Origin: Membranipora membranacea
Lineage: Eukaryota > Bryozoa > Gymnolaemata > Cheilostomatida > Membraniporidae
Direction of reading: 5' to 3'
DNA: 64,000 nucleotides
Assembly (NCBI GenBank): GCA_914767715.1
Contig: OU612072.1
Coordinates: 7,192,001 to 7,256,000 of the forward strand
The position numbers and the translations under genes are program-made. Below are positions 14,101 through 23,275 of the stretch, one piece after another; position 1 is the first letter of the stretch; each line of letters starts with the position of its first letter. The notes beneath the pieces are model-generated. The model saw only the letters and a program-made list of their open reading frames with translations. It was not told the DNA's origin and searched no databases.

Positions 14101-14134
14101 TTCTTTTATGCTTTGGAGTTTTGTTGGAAGCCAT
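5053..14134 (-). CDS. Gene A: HTH-OTU-B-box-coiled coil-NHL-like propeller protein (13 exons, intact)
   Basis: Proposed coding exons, 5'->3': 14134-13846, 13409-13315, 13219-13134, 11068-10507, 10215-10060, 9624-9411, 8811-8696, 8441-8192, 7973-7777, 7279-7124, 6656-6545, 6223-5498, 5177-5053 (stop TAA 5055-5053). All introns are GT..AG, every junction phase matches, and the sum is 3084 nt = 1027 aa plus stop. Residues: 20-65 CENP-B/Psq-like HTH; about 157-344 OTU (Cys in DGSC about 175, His in NHFVP about 332); about 345-396 acidic with CQRCNIKYQMCRC; about 397-467 PLSIS..PTP module; about 560-600 B-box; about 600-740 coiled coil; about 745-1027 propeller. A likely nuclear or cytosolic multidomain, TRIM-like protein without a RING; the OTU could supply deubiquitinase activity. 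No signal peptide or membrane segment is seen. Function is inferred from domains only. Confidence 0.82.
5498..6223 (-). CDS. Gene A exon 12: NHL-like beta-propeller exon
   Basis: This 726-nt exon lies between a TTTTTTTCCAG acceptor and a CACAG|GTATGT donor. It encodes about 242 residues with a repeated blade pattern, each blade of about 42 residues ending in strand-loop motifs such as KNNQIFVIQ, GSHVIVCD, GDDSVIITD and KRYVLVA. These pair with 'ISVLDINTG', 'LTVYSLTGD', 'VYKLNLTTE' and 'LCIFNMLGQ', the typical x-x-V-x-D-x-x-G ends of NHL/TRIM propellers. With exon 13 this gives about six blades. The likely role is protein or ligand recognition. Differences between copies are concentrated in the loops (see findings). 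Confidence 0.75.
6545..8441 (-). CDS. Gene A exons 8-11: B-box zinc finger followed by coiled coil
   Basis: Exon 8 (8441-8192) carries CSIH-x8-CENC-x4-CCNC, i.e. C-x2-H-x8-C-x2-C-x4-C-x2-C, the spacing of a type-2 B-box. It ends in phase 1 and joins exon 9 (7973-7777), giving ...CLGSSHKY, which supplies a following His. Exon 9 (QLAERIRSTLEPLKS...), exon 10 (7279-7124, IQAINEKYKQLEAEY...) and exon 11 (6656-6545, ISLLKKKTQIERKLSEMM) are heptad-rich and charged, as in the BBC coiled coil of TRIM proteins. That region normally mediates dimerisation. No RING precedes the B-box. Confidence 0.78.
8696..8811 (-). CDS. Gene A exon 7: short linker exon
   Basis: This 116-nt exon runs from TTTTTACAG|GT to GGCAAG|GTAGAAGT and fits phase 1->0 between exons 6 and 8. 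It encodes FHPEADANIDSRQYECVLIE followed by a basic, Cys-containing tail. It shows no recognised domain. The reading frame and splice sites are kept in unit 2 (24997-25112), and the exon is recognisable in unit 3 (about 47090-47205). Confidence 0.6.
9411..10215 (-). CDS. Gene A exons 5-6: Cys-rich acidic segment and PLSIS/PTP module
   Basis: Exon 5 (10215-10060) is acidic and holds C-x2-C-x6-C-x-C (CQRCNIKYQMCRC), which may be a small zinc-binding knuckle. Exon 6 (9624-9411) is Ser/Asp/Glu-rich and ends in PLSISSIDLCNPPTPEATLA, followed by AAEGL. This motif is clearly related to the three tandem exon modules of gene B (40874-42133). It is probably disordered and could be a docking or phosphorylation segment; that role is inference. 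Confidence 0.65.
10507..11068 (-). CDS. Gene A exon 4: OTU-family cysteine protease domain
   Basis: This 562-nt exon has a TATTTTATTTTAG acceptor and a GATGAA|GTAAGT donor. The encoded domain starts IPIDVSKDGSCLFNSVCWLL, the OTU catalytic Asp-Gly-x-x-Cys box, and ends with KWRPNHFVPC, where the His is the expected catalytic base. The about 180-residue length and the internal strand/helix order fit OTU deubiquitinases. This is the only copy of the exon in the window: unit 2 carries a clean deletion of it, a larger deletion removes it from unit 3, and type-B genes never contain it. Activity is not shown, but all visible catalytic residues are present. Confidence 0.8.
11123..11142. repeat. (TA)n microsatellite at the OTU exon's upstream intron edge
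   Basis: A run of alternating T and A lies about 55 bp into the intron upstream of the OTU acceptor. In unit 2 the corresponding tract (26838-26885) is longer and sits directly at the OTU deletion junction. Confidence 0.85.
11443..12710. mobile_element. Long terminal-inverted-repeat (foldback-type) element in gene A intron 3
   Basis: The left end AATAGTCCAGTGGCAGCC is mirrored by the right end GGCTGCCACCGGACTATAA. The inverted similarity continues for several hundred bases: CGCTGCC..AAAGGGAAAGTGAT at about 11805-11830 and its complement at about 12530-12560, and TGGATCTACAACTTTACATG and its complement at about 12450. CAACAT flanks both ends (11437-11442 and 12711-12716), a candidate 6-bp target duplication. 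No transposase ORF is seen, so it is non-autonomous. A copy sits at the same place in unit 2, so insertion preceded that duplication. Confidence 0.7.
13134..13409 (-). CDS. Gene A exons 2-3: linker between HTH and OTU
   Basis: Exon 2 (13409-13315) encodes FQSPRCPGKLDFRELADTL and onward, and exon 3 (13219-13134) encodes ADQFFHVPIAVSTKARNVN and onward. The intron between them is only 95 nt. Phases 1->0 and 0->2 fit the HTH and OTU exons. Both are conserved in units 2 and 3, including splice sites. No known domain is recognised. Confidence 0.65.
13846..14134 (-). CDS. Gene A exon 1: CENP-B/Psq-type helix-turn-helix
   Basis: It starts at ATG 14134-14132 and encodes MASNKTPKHKRKDLSGKQKI, then an ITKEYGIAERTVYNIK recognition helix region, matching the N-terminal HTH of CENP-B/pogo-type and Psq proteins. 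A basic KRHKPG motif follows, also found after the HTH of gene B. It ends in phase 1 at GATGAGG|GTAAAT. A pyrimidine-rich acceptor (CATCTTTTTAG, about 14160) lies just upstream of the ATG, so a 5' UTR exon farther upstream is likely. Confidence 0.75.
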
Positions 14135-14190
14135 GATGTTTGTTGATTCACTCTATAATCTAAAAAGATGAAGAAAATACTTAAATATTG

Positions 14191-14216
14191 TTGCAAGCAT
14201 TGCAAGCATTGCAAGC
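14191..14216. repeat. 9-bp tandem repeat upstream of gene A
   Basis: TTGCAAGCA-type 9-mers are repeated about three times here, about five times at 29807-29850 (unit 2), and about twice with substitutions at 49878-49900 (unit 3). It lies about 60 bp upstream of the HTH start codon, so repeat number varies in the presumed promoter or 5' UTR. Confidence 0.8.
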
Positions 14217-16149
14217 TACCACCGATCACAATCTAAGCGACCAATCCATTTGTAACAACTAATTACAACTCTCTACAGGCTTTGATATGAATTTATGGAT
14301 CAGTGGTGAAATACATAACGTGGCTATTTGTAAAGATTTGCCATCAGTAAAAAGCTTTGTGTGAGGATCACACTGCTTGCAGATTGATTTGTGATACGAG
14401 TCTCTCTGCACGGTAGCGTTTGTATTCATCCAAAGGTGCTTGAGTTCCCAGTTCTCCAGTTCTGGTGGGATGACTTTTCTGTTTGATAACTCGCGCACAT
14501 TTGAATTGATTCAGTCGCTACGGTGCAAAGATATCCAACCTATATTGATTGGTGCACATGCGCATAGTGGTCAGGATCTAAATAAAGCTATCTGGCAGCT
14601 TTTACGTTACGCATTTGACGTCCCAGTAACAACCTTGAAAAACCAAGGCAAGCTGCTTGACCAATGTTTACAACTGTCCGCAGTGATAGTTTCTAAACTT
14701 GTGGACCAATCAAAGATGCGGTCCAGCAACCAATACATAAATAGCCATAGCTTTCTCAAGATCAGTTACATACTCCTCATCCAAATAATAAAATGTATCA
14801 GTGTCTACAGGCGTAGGATTGACCCTTTGATTGGATGTTTCCATAAGTTCTAGTCAAATAACTGCATCGATCGACCCAAGCAAGAAACTCCTTGATCCAA
14901 GTCAACAGACAATTTTGTATTATGATAAGTAAACTAGGCTGCCCCTCAATATCAAACACAGACAGCATGTCACTGACAGCATGTCACTGACAGTTGATTT
15001 GATCAGTGACCCGTCTTTCAGTGCCACAAGCTGCCGCCTTACTTACTGAACAGCTGCGGTACTGGGAGTACGAGCTTGATTCATTTCTTTGAATAGCATT
15101 GTAGGGAGAAACCTTAAAATCAAGGCAAATATTATCTAGCCTACCTCCACCTGACCTAGATATATCAGCTGATAAGAAGCTCAGTTGATGATCTCCCTCC
15201 CCAAAACCCTCCCCCCCCCCCTCCCGCAATGTATGTGTTAGAGAAAGCAATCAAATAAACGAACAGAATGTGTAGCTTTGTGTAGACACATCAGATATCA
15301 CCGATTCACGGCTTACCGTCTGACTTACTGTGGTCTCAGAGCTTCCTAAGCTATTGAATCCTCAGTGTAACGTTTGACATACAGAAGCCTGATGCTACTC
15401 AGTACAAGCAATGAGTATTTATAATCTTTGGTACAAGTGTTGGCCTAACTCTGTGCGGTCTACTAACACGATAAATAGAACACTGCTATGTGACTGTGAA
15501 GTGAGCTATAAAGTCAATGATGCAATAATAGACTTTGGTCCAACAGGAACATGTAATACAGGATTGTTAGTGATGAAAAACTGATTATTATAGCAACTTT
15601 TTATAAAGTGTTATCAAATCTTAGGCTAGAAAAGTGAGTCAGGGGATTTCCCAAATAGATGACGCCATCCATTGAACAACATTCTAAATGTGACAAAGAA
15701 GTTTAATGCTAATAGACAGTTAATATTCAGTTAATCTTCATTCATTCTGCCAGTGTAATCCATACTTCATATTGACAAGGATAGAATCTAATTGTTGTTG
15801 ATGGTATATCATTGCCCCTGTACGCTAAAACCTATCAACGGACAACGGCTAATGTACCATCCGGAAACAGCCCCTGACCAATTTGAAATATTGCATATGT
15901 TCCATCAGTTTATTATATTGTGAGGCATTCCAACAGGTTACAATATTGTAAGTTTTTTACGGAGGAAAATGTGCAATGCTTCAACAGCACCACAGTAGCC
16001 AGAAAAGCGAAGCATATGTATCTGAGTTGAAGTGATCATTCAACATTTTTAGTTACAATTCCTTCAAACCCATACAAACACCTTTTATTTCCTTAGAATT
16101 CACTGCAAGGCTGCTAAAATACTGGAGTCATCAGTTAAATTCCCAGATT

Positions 16150-16850
16150 TGTAGCAACACATGGATGGCGATGCGCTAGAATAGTTATCTACTCGGGCTA
16201 AGCCTTTTCCATAGTCCTTGCTCTGGTCAAGTATGTTCAGTGCTAGGTATTTCAGTTCTCTCTATTCCTTGTCATTGTTCTTGTGACTTGATAGAGAACC
16301 ATGAGGAGCATGCGTAGGTGATGATTGGTCGAATACAAGCCACATATAATTGTCTTATAGTAAGTACAGGAACGATGATGTCAAGATGATTTTTCAAGTC
16401 AGACGGTTGTCTATCACCACCTTCAGGAATTAGGTTCTTTAAACACGTTGAATCATCTTCCCATTCATAATGAAGTTGGTTGCATGCCATTGGAACATGA
16501 CATTTGCGTATGTTGGAAAATTGTACTGTCATAGATTTTTTTGCATTTGCTATCATGTTGTGATTCTCACAACATCATCAATTGTATGCTGTTAATCTGT
16601 TTAGCCCTACCAGTGCTGTTTGGTCGTCAGCGGTTTTTATCGGGCTTCCATGTTCTGTCGCTAAAGTGCCAACAATGCAACCAGAAGAGAGGCCCGAGGA
16701 GAGTGCCTTGGAGACCTGTGTTTTTTTTGCAAATTTGTTTGGAAAATTCTGCTGACGTACCTTAAGAGGGTAAAGTATTAGCAGAAGGAGAAGTTTGAGC
16801 ACATGTATGGGATAGTAAAATAACAGCTATCATTCACTCAACCTAATAAC
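16150..16850 (-). mobile_element. Degenerate LINE reverse-transcriptase fragment, unit 2
   Basis: This is the best-preserved copy. TADDQTALVGL (catalytic ADD box) continues in one frame, through two stop codons, into CCENHNMIANAKKSMTVQFS, which fits the W/C..N.L..N..KT....F segment that follows the ADD box in non-LTR RTs. About 60 codons on is LYVACIRPIITYACSSW, the RT thumb motif. Upstream the QGTLL box lies in another frame. Orientation is the same as the genes. Confidence 0.72.
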
Positions 16851-17756
16851 TTTAAATTAACTCCATTCAATGCAAGTGAACATTTGTGCTAATTAACATC
16901 AAATTATCTCCAAACTTGCTAAACTTAACTTAACCAATATTAACCCCTATATGGTAGCTGTCTGTGTATTTCCTACACCAATCCTCTTCAAATATAAAAA
17001 CCTGTACCTCAATAGTTTAAAATGCTCAAAAACTCTTTGTTGATACAAAAGGCTGTCCTGTGTCTTGTACAGAAACACCTCAAAGACAATTTATAATAAT
17101 GTAATATTTTCCAACAGGGAAATTTACACCGCTGTACTTAGAAAATGGTCCACGAGATTGGATGTGAGTTCATCCTTTGAATTCTCAATAGATCAAGACT
17201 TCCTTGAAACCCGGGACACTTTACGCATTCTGAGAGTCAATTAAGTCAAGAGTAATATATTTGGGGGATGTGAGTGAAACGTTATAAAAGTTACACCAAA
17301 AATGGAAAGTCTCAGATGCAACACTTTTATGTCTAATCTGTCTGACAGCCAACTTTTTTTTGGCAGTTACTCCATTACAATAAGTGTGAACCCAACAAAT
17401 AATAAACAAATACATTGGTATGGTGATAAGACCTGCATAAACATTGAAACCCATATCAGGTTACTGCAGTTGACAGTTGAGTACACGCAATGTTAACACT
17501 TTTGTTATCACTATATACAGGTAATGTGCAGAAGAATCTTATTATTCATGGAAATCCCACATTATGTGCATTATAAAGTGACCTCTATACTGCAGTGTTC
17601 TAATCAGCATTGGAGCAAAGACTGTCAACACTATATTGTATTCATCAGTGTATGACAAAGTGTATGATAAATAAGTACATAATACACCAATGGTATAAAT
17701 AGGTTGAGTTCCCAACAGTGGGATAAGTGATCAAAAATTTCTGCCAGTGTCAAATA

Positions 17757-17998
17757 TAGGCAGAGTCAAACAAAGCGTTGCTGCAGTCAAAATTGGTGGA
17801 TTGAATGTTTTTAAATATGACAACTTCGAGCCGACTATTATTAGATAAGGAAAATAATTCTTGGAAATATTTCTTTTTATTCTTGATCATTATTCTCTTC
17901 TCGTAACCCTTTCGGCTATGCTGTTTGGTTGAATCTGACAACAAACCCTCAGACATCTGGTTGAAAAATTGTTCAGCACCCTTAGTCCCAATATCCGT
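17757..17998 (-). other. Candidate exon following a 68-nt intron (uncharacterised)
   Basis: It lies after a TTTGTTGCAG acceptor and directly follows the candidate exon at 18067-18303 across a 68-nt GT..AG intron. One frame reads TDIGTKGAEQFFNQMSEGLL and stays open to a TGA near 17755, but that is not the frame the upstream exon's phase would give. Copies in units 3 and 4 (about 33387-33644 and 54081-54338) differ mostly by amino-acid-changing substitutions, so constraint is doubtful. Confidence 0.25.
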
Positions 17999-18066
17999 CT
18001 GCAACAAACTAAAAGTATTGAAATGGCAACTCAATCCTTAGTAGGTTTACTAATCACAATAGTAAC

Positions 18067-18303
18067 CTTTTAAACTTTCCTGCAAGGTGAATAACCTCAT
18101 GTACACTATACTCTGTAGATTTCCAGTTTGCTGCTCGAGCTGAACCTGACAAGATACAATAGCCTGTAGATGACAGTGACGAAGAGGACGAATAGTCAAC
18201 AGCAGTGATCAATATATCTTCGATGTGGCTGGACAATCTCAGAACTATATAGGCGTATTTGTCCGTATATACATCAGCGAGAAACACAGCATTCCATAAC
18301 AGC
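18067..18303 (-). other. Candidate exon, uncharacterised
   Basis: A long open segment between an acceptor (GAGGTAACAG|G) and a donor (TTTAAAAG|GTTACT) encodes LLWNAVFLADVYTDKYAYIV and onward, with a Ser-rich middle and ending HEVIHLAGKFK. It is kept open in units 3 (33697-33933) and 4 (54391-54627) and absent from unit 1. I recognise no family; it may be a gene fragment carried in the duplication. Confidence 0.3.
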
Positions 18304-18408
18304 CTGTTACCTCAAGTTACTTTAAGTATAAAGACTGAAAATTTATAAAATCTCTCCCATCCTCCCAGCCACTACTCTCATATACTCTTCAGTTACATCT
18401 GCACTGAG

Positions 18409-18449
18409 TTGTATCAGGGAGTTTGGCACCCAAACTCCCTGCTTGTATC
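18409..18449. repeat. Small perfect hairpin insertion flanked by TTGTATC
   Basis: A 12-bp stem CAGGGAGTTTGG and its exact complement surround a CAC loop. TTGTATC lies on both sides. Unit 1 has a single TTGTATC and no hairpin (about 2318-2330). Units 3 (34046 onward) and 4 (54745 onward) have the hairpin. Confidence 0.75.
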
Positions 18450-19992
18450 TACACACAGTTGTGATGATCTGGAGAAGTTGTCTACTCCGACTCATATTAC
18501 TATTATTTTGTATATTCCGAATATTGTCTTTTTATTGTCTTTTTATTGACTTTTAACGATTGTATGAATGCCGATAAAGTATAACTTACCAGTTTAATAC
18601 TTAATAAAAGTTTGGTAAAGACTTACTACTTGGTATTTTTGGAAGGTAAAAAGATACATGATTAGTGTTCGACATACAGTGCTGACAGGTGGGTGGTGAC
18701 TGGCAACAGTGAATATAATGCTAGAGGAAGATGACATAGGTATTTATAACTTATGTGTCAAAGGACGATTTAACACTACGCACAGAACGATGTAAATTAT
18801 TTCTAGCTAATAGAAAAAATGATTGGTACAGATAGAGCTTGCGGACTGTTTGCGATATTGTAACTTTTCCAACCGCTAACATTATTTTAAGTGATCAGGC
18901 TCCTTCTCAGGAGGGACAAGTTGCACTGATGTAGCAGAAAACTGGCCACATGGATTAGATTTGAGATCATTGCTTAACTCTGTTAGCAGCTCATTTCTTC
19001 CTTGGAAGCTAAATACTTTATGCTTCCTGAATCATATCAAACACAAGTTATATACCTCTATTCGGAGATGAAGCAAGGCAAATAACTTTAAATATTTCCA
19101 GTACAATGTGTGTAGATCAAGTCAGGAGTCATCTGACAGTTAAGGGTAAGGATTTGTGATCTTATGATCCAGGTTCAATTGCTGGCGTTGGGTGTGAATT
19201 TTGATTTGGCACTGGCAAGCTATTCATCCTGGCAAGGTCTGATCAGAGCAGGACCATGAATACAAGAGATCTACTGAGTGCTTGCAGGCAGGACAAAGTA
19301 CTTCCTCTTCAAAAAAGAATAGCTGGCAACGGCAGGCAAGGGTAACAGGTTTCTACCCCACACAAGCCACCTGCCCTTAAGATTGGCCCTGAAATAGGGT
19401 GGTCAAATAAAGACCTAGAGTATAGAACAGTCACAATAACATTTAATTAACATATTATATTGTATTGTGATGAGGTATGCAGAAAATATCCAATCCAGTT
19501 GATGCAGTTTACACAATGTCAACAGAAGGAAGTCCCTTGGTTATCACAATATACATACTATATTATAAACAAGCTTATGTGCACTTCCATCTAGAATCTT
19601 AATACTCATGGAAATCCAACATTAAGTGCACTATAACTGGACCTCAATTACAGGAGTATACCTCTCATCTTCTGAGCAATGTGTTAAACTGCATTATTCA
19701 TTGCACTATAGTAGTATTGTGTAAGTGTATCTTTCATGTACATATAAAAAAGGAAGTATATGCTTTATGTTATGATCTGTTGATGTAGCCTGTCTCAAAT
19801 ACAGTGGTGATAATCTTTTTAGAATACTTCACATTGGTCTGTTTATCCGCCTGCATCAAGCCTAAACTAAACCCACAGTAGGTTTACTTATTTATTCAGG
19901 TGGTATTAATAGTCCATGGGGACTTTTGTTAAGAAAACGAATTAGAAAGAATGTCTTTTAAATCATGTTGTCCTTCCTTTTTAGAACAAATG

Positions 19993-20397
19993 TTAAAATG
20001 GTCGAAGCAACACAAAACATCTTCCCAGGAAAAAATACTGTCTAAAATATTTGTCAGTATTTATTTTTTTATTTGGTTCCTGCGTCCAGTAAATATTGAA
20101 ATTCAGGCATAAACTGGCGACTAAAAAAATATTGCAGCTTATTGTCATGTACTTAGGTCCTTGGTCTATAAGCTTTCGCTCTGATTCTAGGGAATCTATT
20201 ATTTTGTTAACAGCCTGTAAGAGGTTTGGTATTGAGCGTCCGAAGTTGTCTTCGTCACATCTAATATTTGAAAAACTTGCCGTGTGTATTACACCACTTG
20301 TCACTGACAGATTTAGATGATTTACTCCTGGTAATTGCGACAATGTATGAGTATAGTCAGTCCTCAAATTGCACCATTTCAGCAGAATTTATCTCTA
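19993..20397 (-). other. Uncharacterised ORF of the intergenic block, unit 2
   Basis: The open segment reads NLRTDYTHTLSQLPGVNHLN, then ...RCDEDNFGRSIPNLLQAVNK and LESERKLIDQGP. It is nearly identical in unit 3 (35479-35883), open with changes in unit 4 (56362-56695), and broken in unit 1. An AG before the first codons could be a splice acceptor. No domain is recognised; it may be part of a mobile element or an exon fragment. Confidence 0.3.
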
Positions 20398-21663
20398 ACC
20401 TAGCTTGGTAAATAAATATGCAAGACCTCAACTAACTGGATTTGGTCCTCAGTTGTTGTGTTATTCCTGGTTGCGGATTGACTCTAAATTAAAAAAAAAA
20501 ACATTCAAATTTAACATGTAGTATTATTATTGAGCCTTTCAAGATTAAAATTGAACTATCGAAATGGCCAACTGACTGTGGTATCATGGTATTTTATTGA
20601 AGGCGTAACCGTGGCCTGTAAGATTACAAACATTGTTACGACAGAACGGGACAAAATTAAAACATTATAAAATAAGTAATTAAGAGCCTTCTGGACATTC
20701 GAAAATAGCATATAATTAAAGTGCACATATAAGGAAATGTCAAGATAAAGATCTCAAAGATTAATAACAGTTCTCACAGATAAACCACTCTATCAAGCGA
20801 AACATTAGCCACCTACAGATGTAAATACCAAACACTCCACTCAACCTCTTTGGCCTGCCAGACTGTGTCTGAATCGAGTAACACTAGTAGCACGAAGATT
20901 TGAGTGGATGGATTACTATTCCTATCTGATAAAGCAAGAGTTCTGAGTTAAAAATCTACGAAATAGTTGTGTACACTTAATGTGCTATTCTATCATGGTC
21001 TAAAAGTGAATTTTGATTTAATCAAAAATCTTAATCATATATCTTCCCTCTCGTCAAAAAAGACAATTGAAGATGGATGGTACAGTAAATTTATTATCAT
21101 AGTCAGTGAAAAGACATCTACCGTCTCTGGTTATATATATGTGTGCTGTTATAATTATTGTATAAATAACGATATAAAATAGTTTAATCATTGTATAAAC
21201 TACTTCAGTCTGTAGTATATAATCTGATCTGGATCCCTGGAAGACAATACCAGCTGATCACCTTCTAGATGGATATCCATAAGCCAAGTATATGAATTAC
21301 CAAGATCTAGGTCCAGATTCTTCACATAATTACCTTCAAAAAGAAATTAAAATTATCATAAATCCCTAATATCCAGGTAAATTTGGTAACCAAGGATTAG
21401 GCTTTGTATTTAGAGTGTATTGTAGAGTGGAAAAATTCTTCAGCTGTCAGGTGTTAAGAAAGAGCATGTATTAGTTAATATTTTGTTGCATCTTGAAAAT
21501 ACAGAGTTAACGATGCCTTATTATTATTATGTCAGAGCTTAATTGTCTAATAATCTTGGTAATCCAGGAACTTCGGAGCATTTTGCGACAATCTTTAACT
21601 TGAGCAGACAGAAAAGCATTGCATAACAATAATATGCTCCCTACAATAATTTATCAGACATAC

Positions 21664-22392
21664 CTGTGTTGATATCCAGTACAGAGATAGATGTGCTGTA
21701 GAAATCTTTTACCAGCACATAGCGCTTAGCGTAACAAACTACAGAGGCCGGGCGCATCACATGAGTAGATGTCCACTCTATCTCTTCTGTAGTCAGGTTT
21801 AGCTTGTATACTTTGCTGGTCCACCGGCTATTGATGATAACAGAGTCATCTCCAGCCTCACATATATATGAGCTCCAGCTAAGCTGAGTACAGGGAATGT
21901 GTCTGATGATGTCACCAGTTAGTGAATACACAGTGAGCCTATTATTAGATACATCACCTACTATCATATGAGATCCTAATAAAGCTAACTTATTACAGAT
22001 ATTACAGTGACTACTGTCAGGATGATACCATGAGGTAATCAGCTGACCTAGCATATTATAAATGCATAGTCTACTCTTATTCTGAATCATCTGAATTACA
22101 AATATATGATTATTTTTAGCTCTGATACTATCTACACGTCCCTCTGATTGTAAAGAAGTAAATATTGTCTGATTTCCCTGAGAATCAATCTATAATATTA
22201 ACCCCATGGATTCTACATATGTCACACCTTTATACTGACAAATGGCCGAGGCATAGTAGTCTAAAGACAATGTTTTGATTGTATTTGTAGCAGACGGTGG
22301 TTTGATATTTTTGAGCACAGACTGATTGTTGAGGCTGATTATGAGACTCTCTGCTGCTGTAAGCTTCACCTCTATATCTCTACTCTCATTCT
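21664..22392 (-). pseudogene. Propeller exon of gene A' (contains TAG)
   Basis: This 729-nt exon is homologous to 5498-6223. TAG at 22192-22190 replaces the Gln codon of the SISQIDSQGN motif. The loop variants are closest to gene B of unit 3 (SSHCNICNK, RPASVVCYAKRY), not to gene A. Confidence 0.75.
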
Positions 22393-23221
22393 CTGGAAAA
22401 AAATCTTAGAGTGATTAACAATGCCTGAGTTGATTGTCAAATGACCAAAATAATCTAAATAATATATTACAATACATAATTTTAATTATTTGTATTAAAA
22501 GGATCTTTGAAATGTGTATTTACCAGTATTAACCCATACCTTTGATAGTAAAGAAAAAAAGAGTAAAATGAACGTTTTTAGATAAATATTGATTCAAATG
22601 GTGCACAAATTTTGGAAATCACTTTGAATGCGTAAAAAAATTGGAATTTTGGTGTCCACTCAATTGGATTCAAAGCTAAGTTATATAAACACACCTTGGA
22701 TAACAAATATTACCTGTTAGGAGAGGTTCTATAACAGTGTTCGGTACAATAAGATCCCTGTGCTGACTCTCCATCATTTCTGACAGCTTTCTCTCTATCT
22801 GGGTTTTCTCCTTCAGCAGGGAGATCTGATGAAAAGAGAGTTTACATTACAGTGATACAGAGCTGCACAGGACCAGTACTCCCATATTTTAATCCCCGAA
22901 AATGATTTGTGATCTATAGTGTGGAAATTGGATTTGTCTTCTCATTTGTGACAAGGAGCCAACAACTACAGTTTATCATCATAACAGCATGATTTTGTTG
23001 AAGGTATATAGATGCAGATGAAATCGAGTGATAGACAAATATGATAATCACTGATATGTTTAAAATATTTTTGAAAAAGATTATACCCAAATCACAGGAT
23101 TATTGCGAAAGTATGAAAGGAAATATGTGGACCCGCACTGTGTCCAGTATGAAACTAATTCGAGAGAGATTCGAGAAATTCGAGAGATATGAAACTAATT
23201 CGAGAAGCTGATCTATCATTA

Positions 23222-23275
23222 GATATATATATATATAATGTATATATTTATATATATCTGTATACAATATATATG
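23222..23275. repeat. (TA)n-rich tract in gene A' intron
   Basis: Alternating TA/TATATG runs replace the simple sequence found at the matching place in the other units. A short duplicated segment (GAAACTAATTCGAGA, twice at 23150-23205) lies next to it. Confidence 0.75.

Larger units (their letters stand above)
1..14839. repeat. Tandem segmental duplication, unit 1
   Basis: The landmark TCCATAAG...TAGTCAAATAACT opens the window and returns at 14840, 30474 and 50535, each time followed by kilobases of near-identical sequence in the same orientation. Unit 1 holds an intergenic block (1-5052) and the intact gene A (5053-14134) with its upstream region. Relative to units 2-4 it lacks about 1.25 kb between positions 2171 and 2185 (present at about 17030-18285 in unit 2). 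Confidence 0.9.
14135..21199. other. Intergenic block between gene A' and gene A (spans the unit 1/2 junction)
   Basis: Read on the minus strand, this holds the region upstream of gene A (14135-14839) and the block downstream of gene A'. Contents: a 9-bp tandem repeat, a LINE remnant, two ORF segments that look like spliced exons, a small hairpin insertion and an uncharacterised ORF. A plus-strand ORF at 14440-14853 has no recognisable domain and is not conserved in frame in unit 4. Confidence 0.6.

Noticed and set aside
14440-14853. Plus-strand 137-residue ORF upstream of gene A as a divergent gene
   Set aside because: The frame is broken in units 2 and 4 by indels and no domain is recognised. 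It may include 5' UTR or promoter sequence of gene A.
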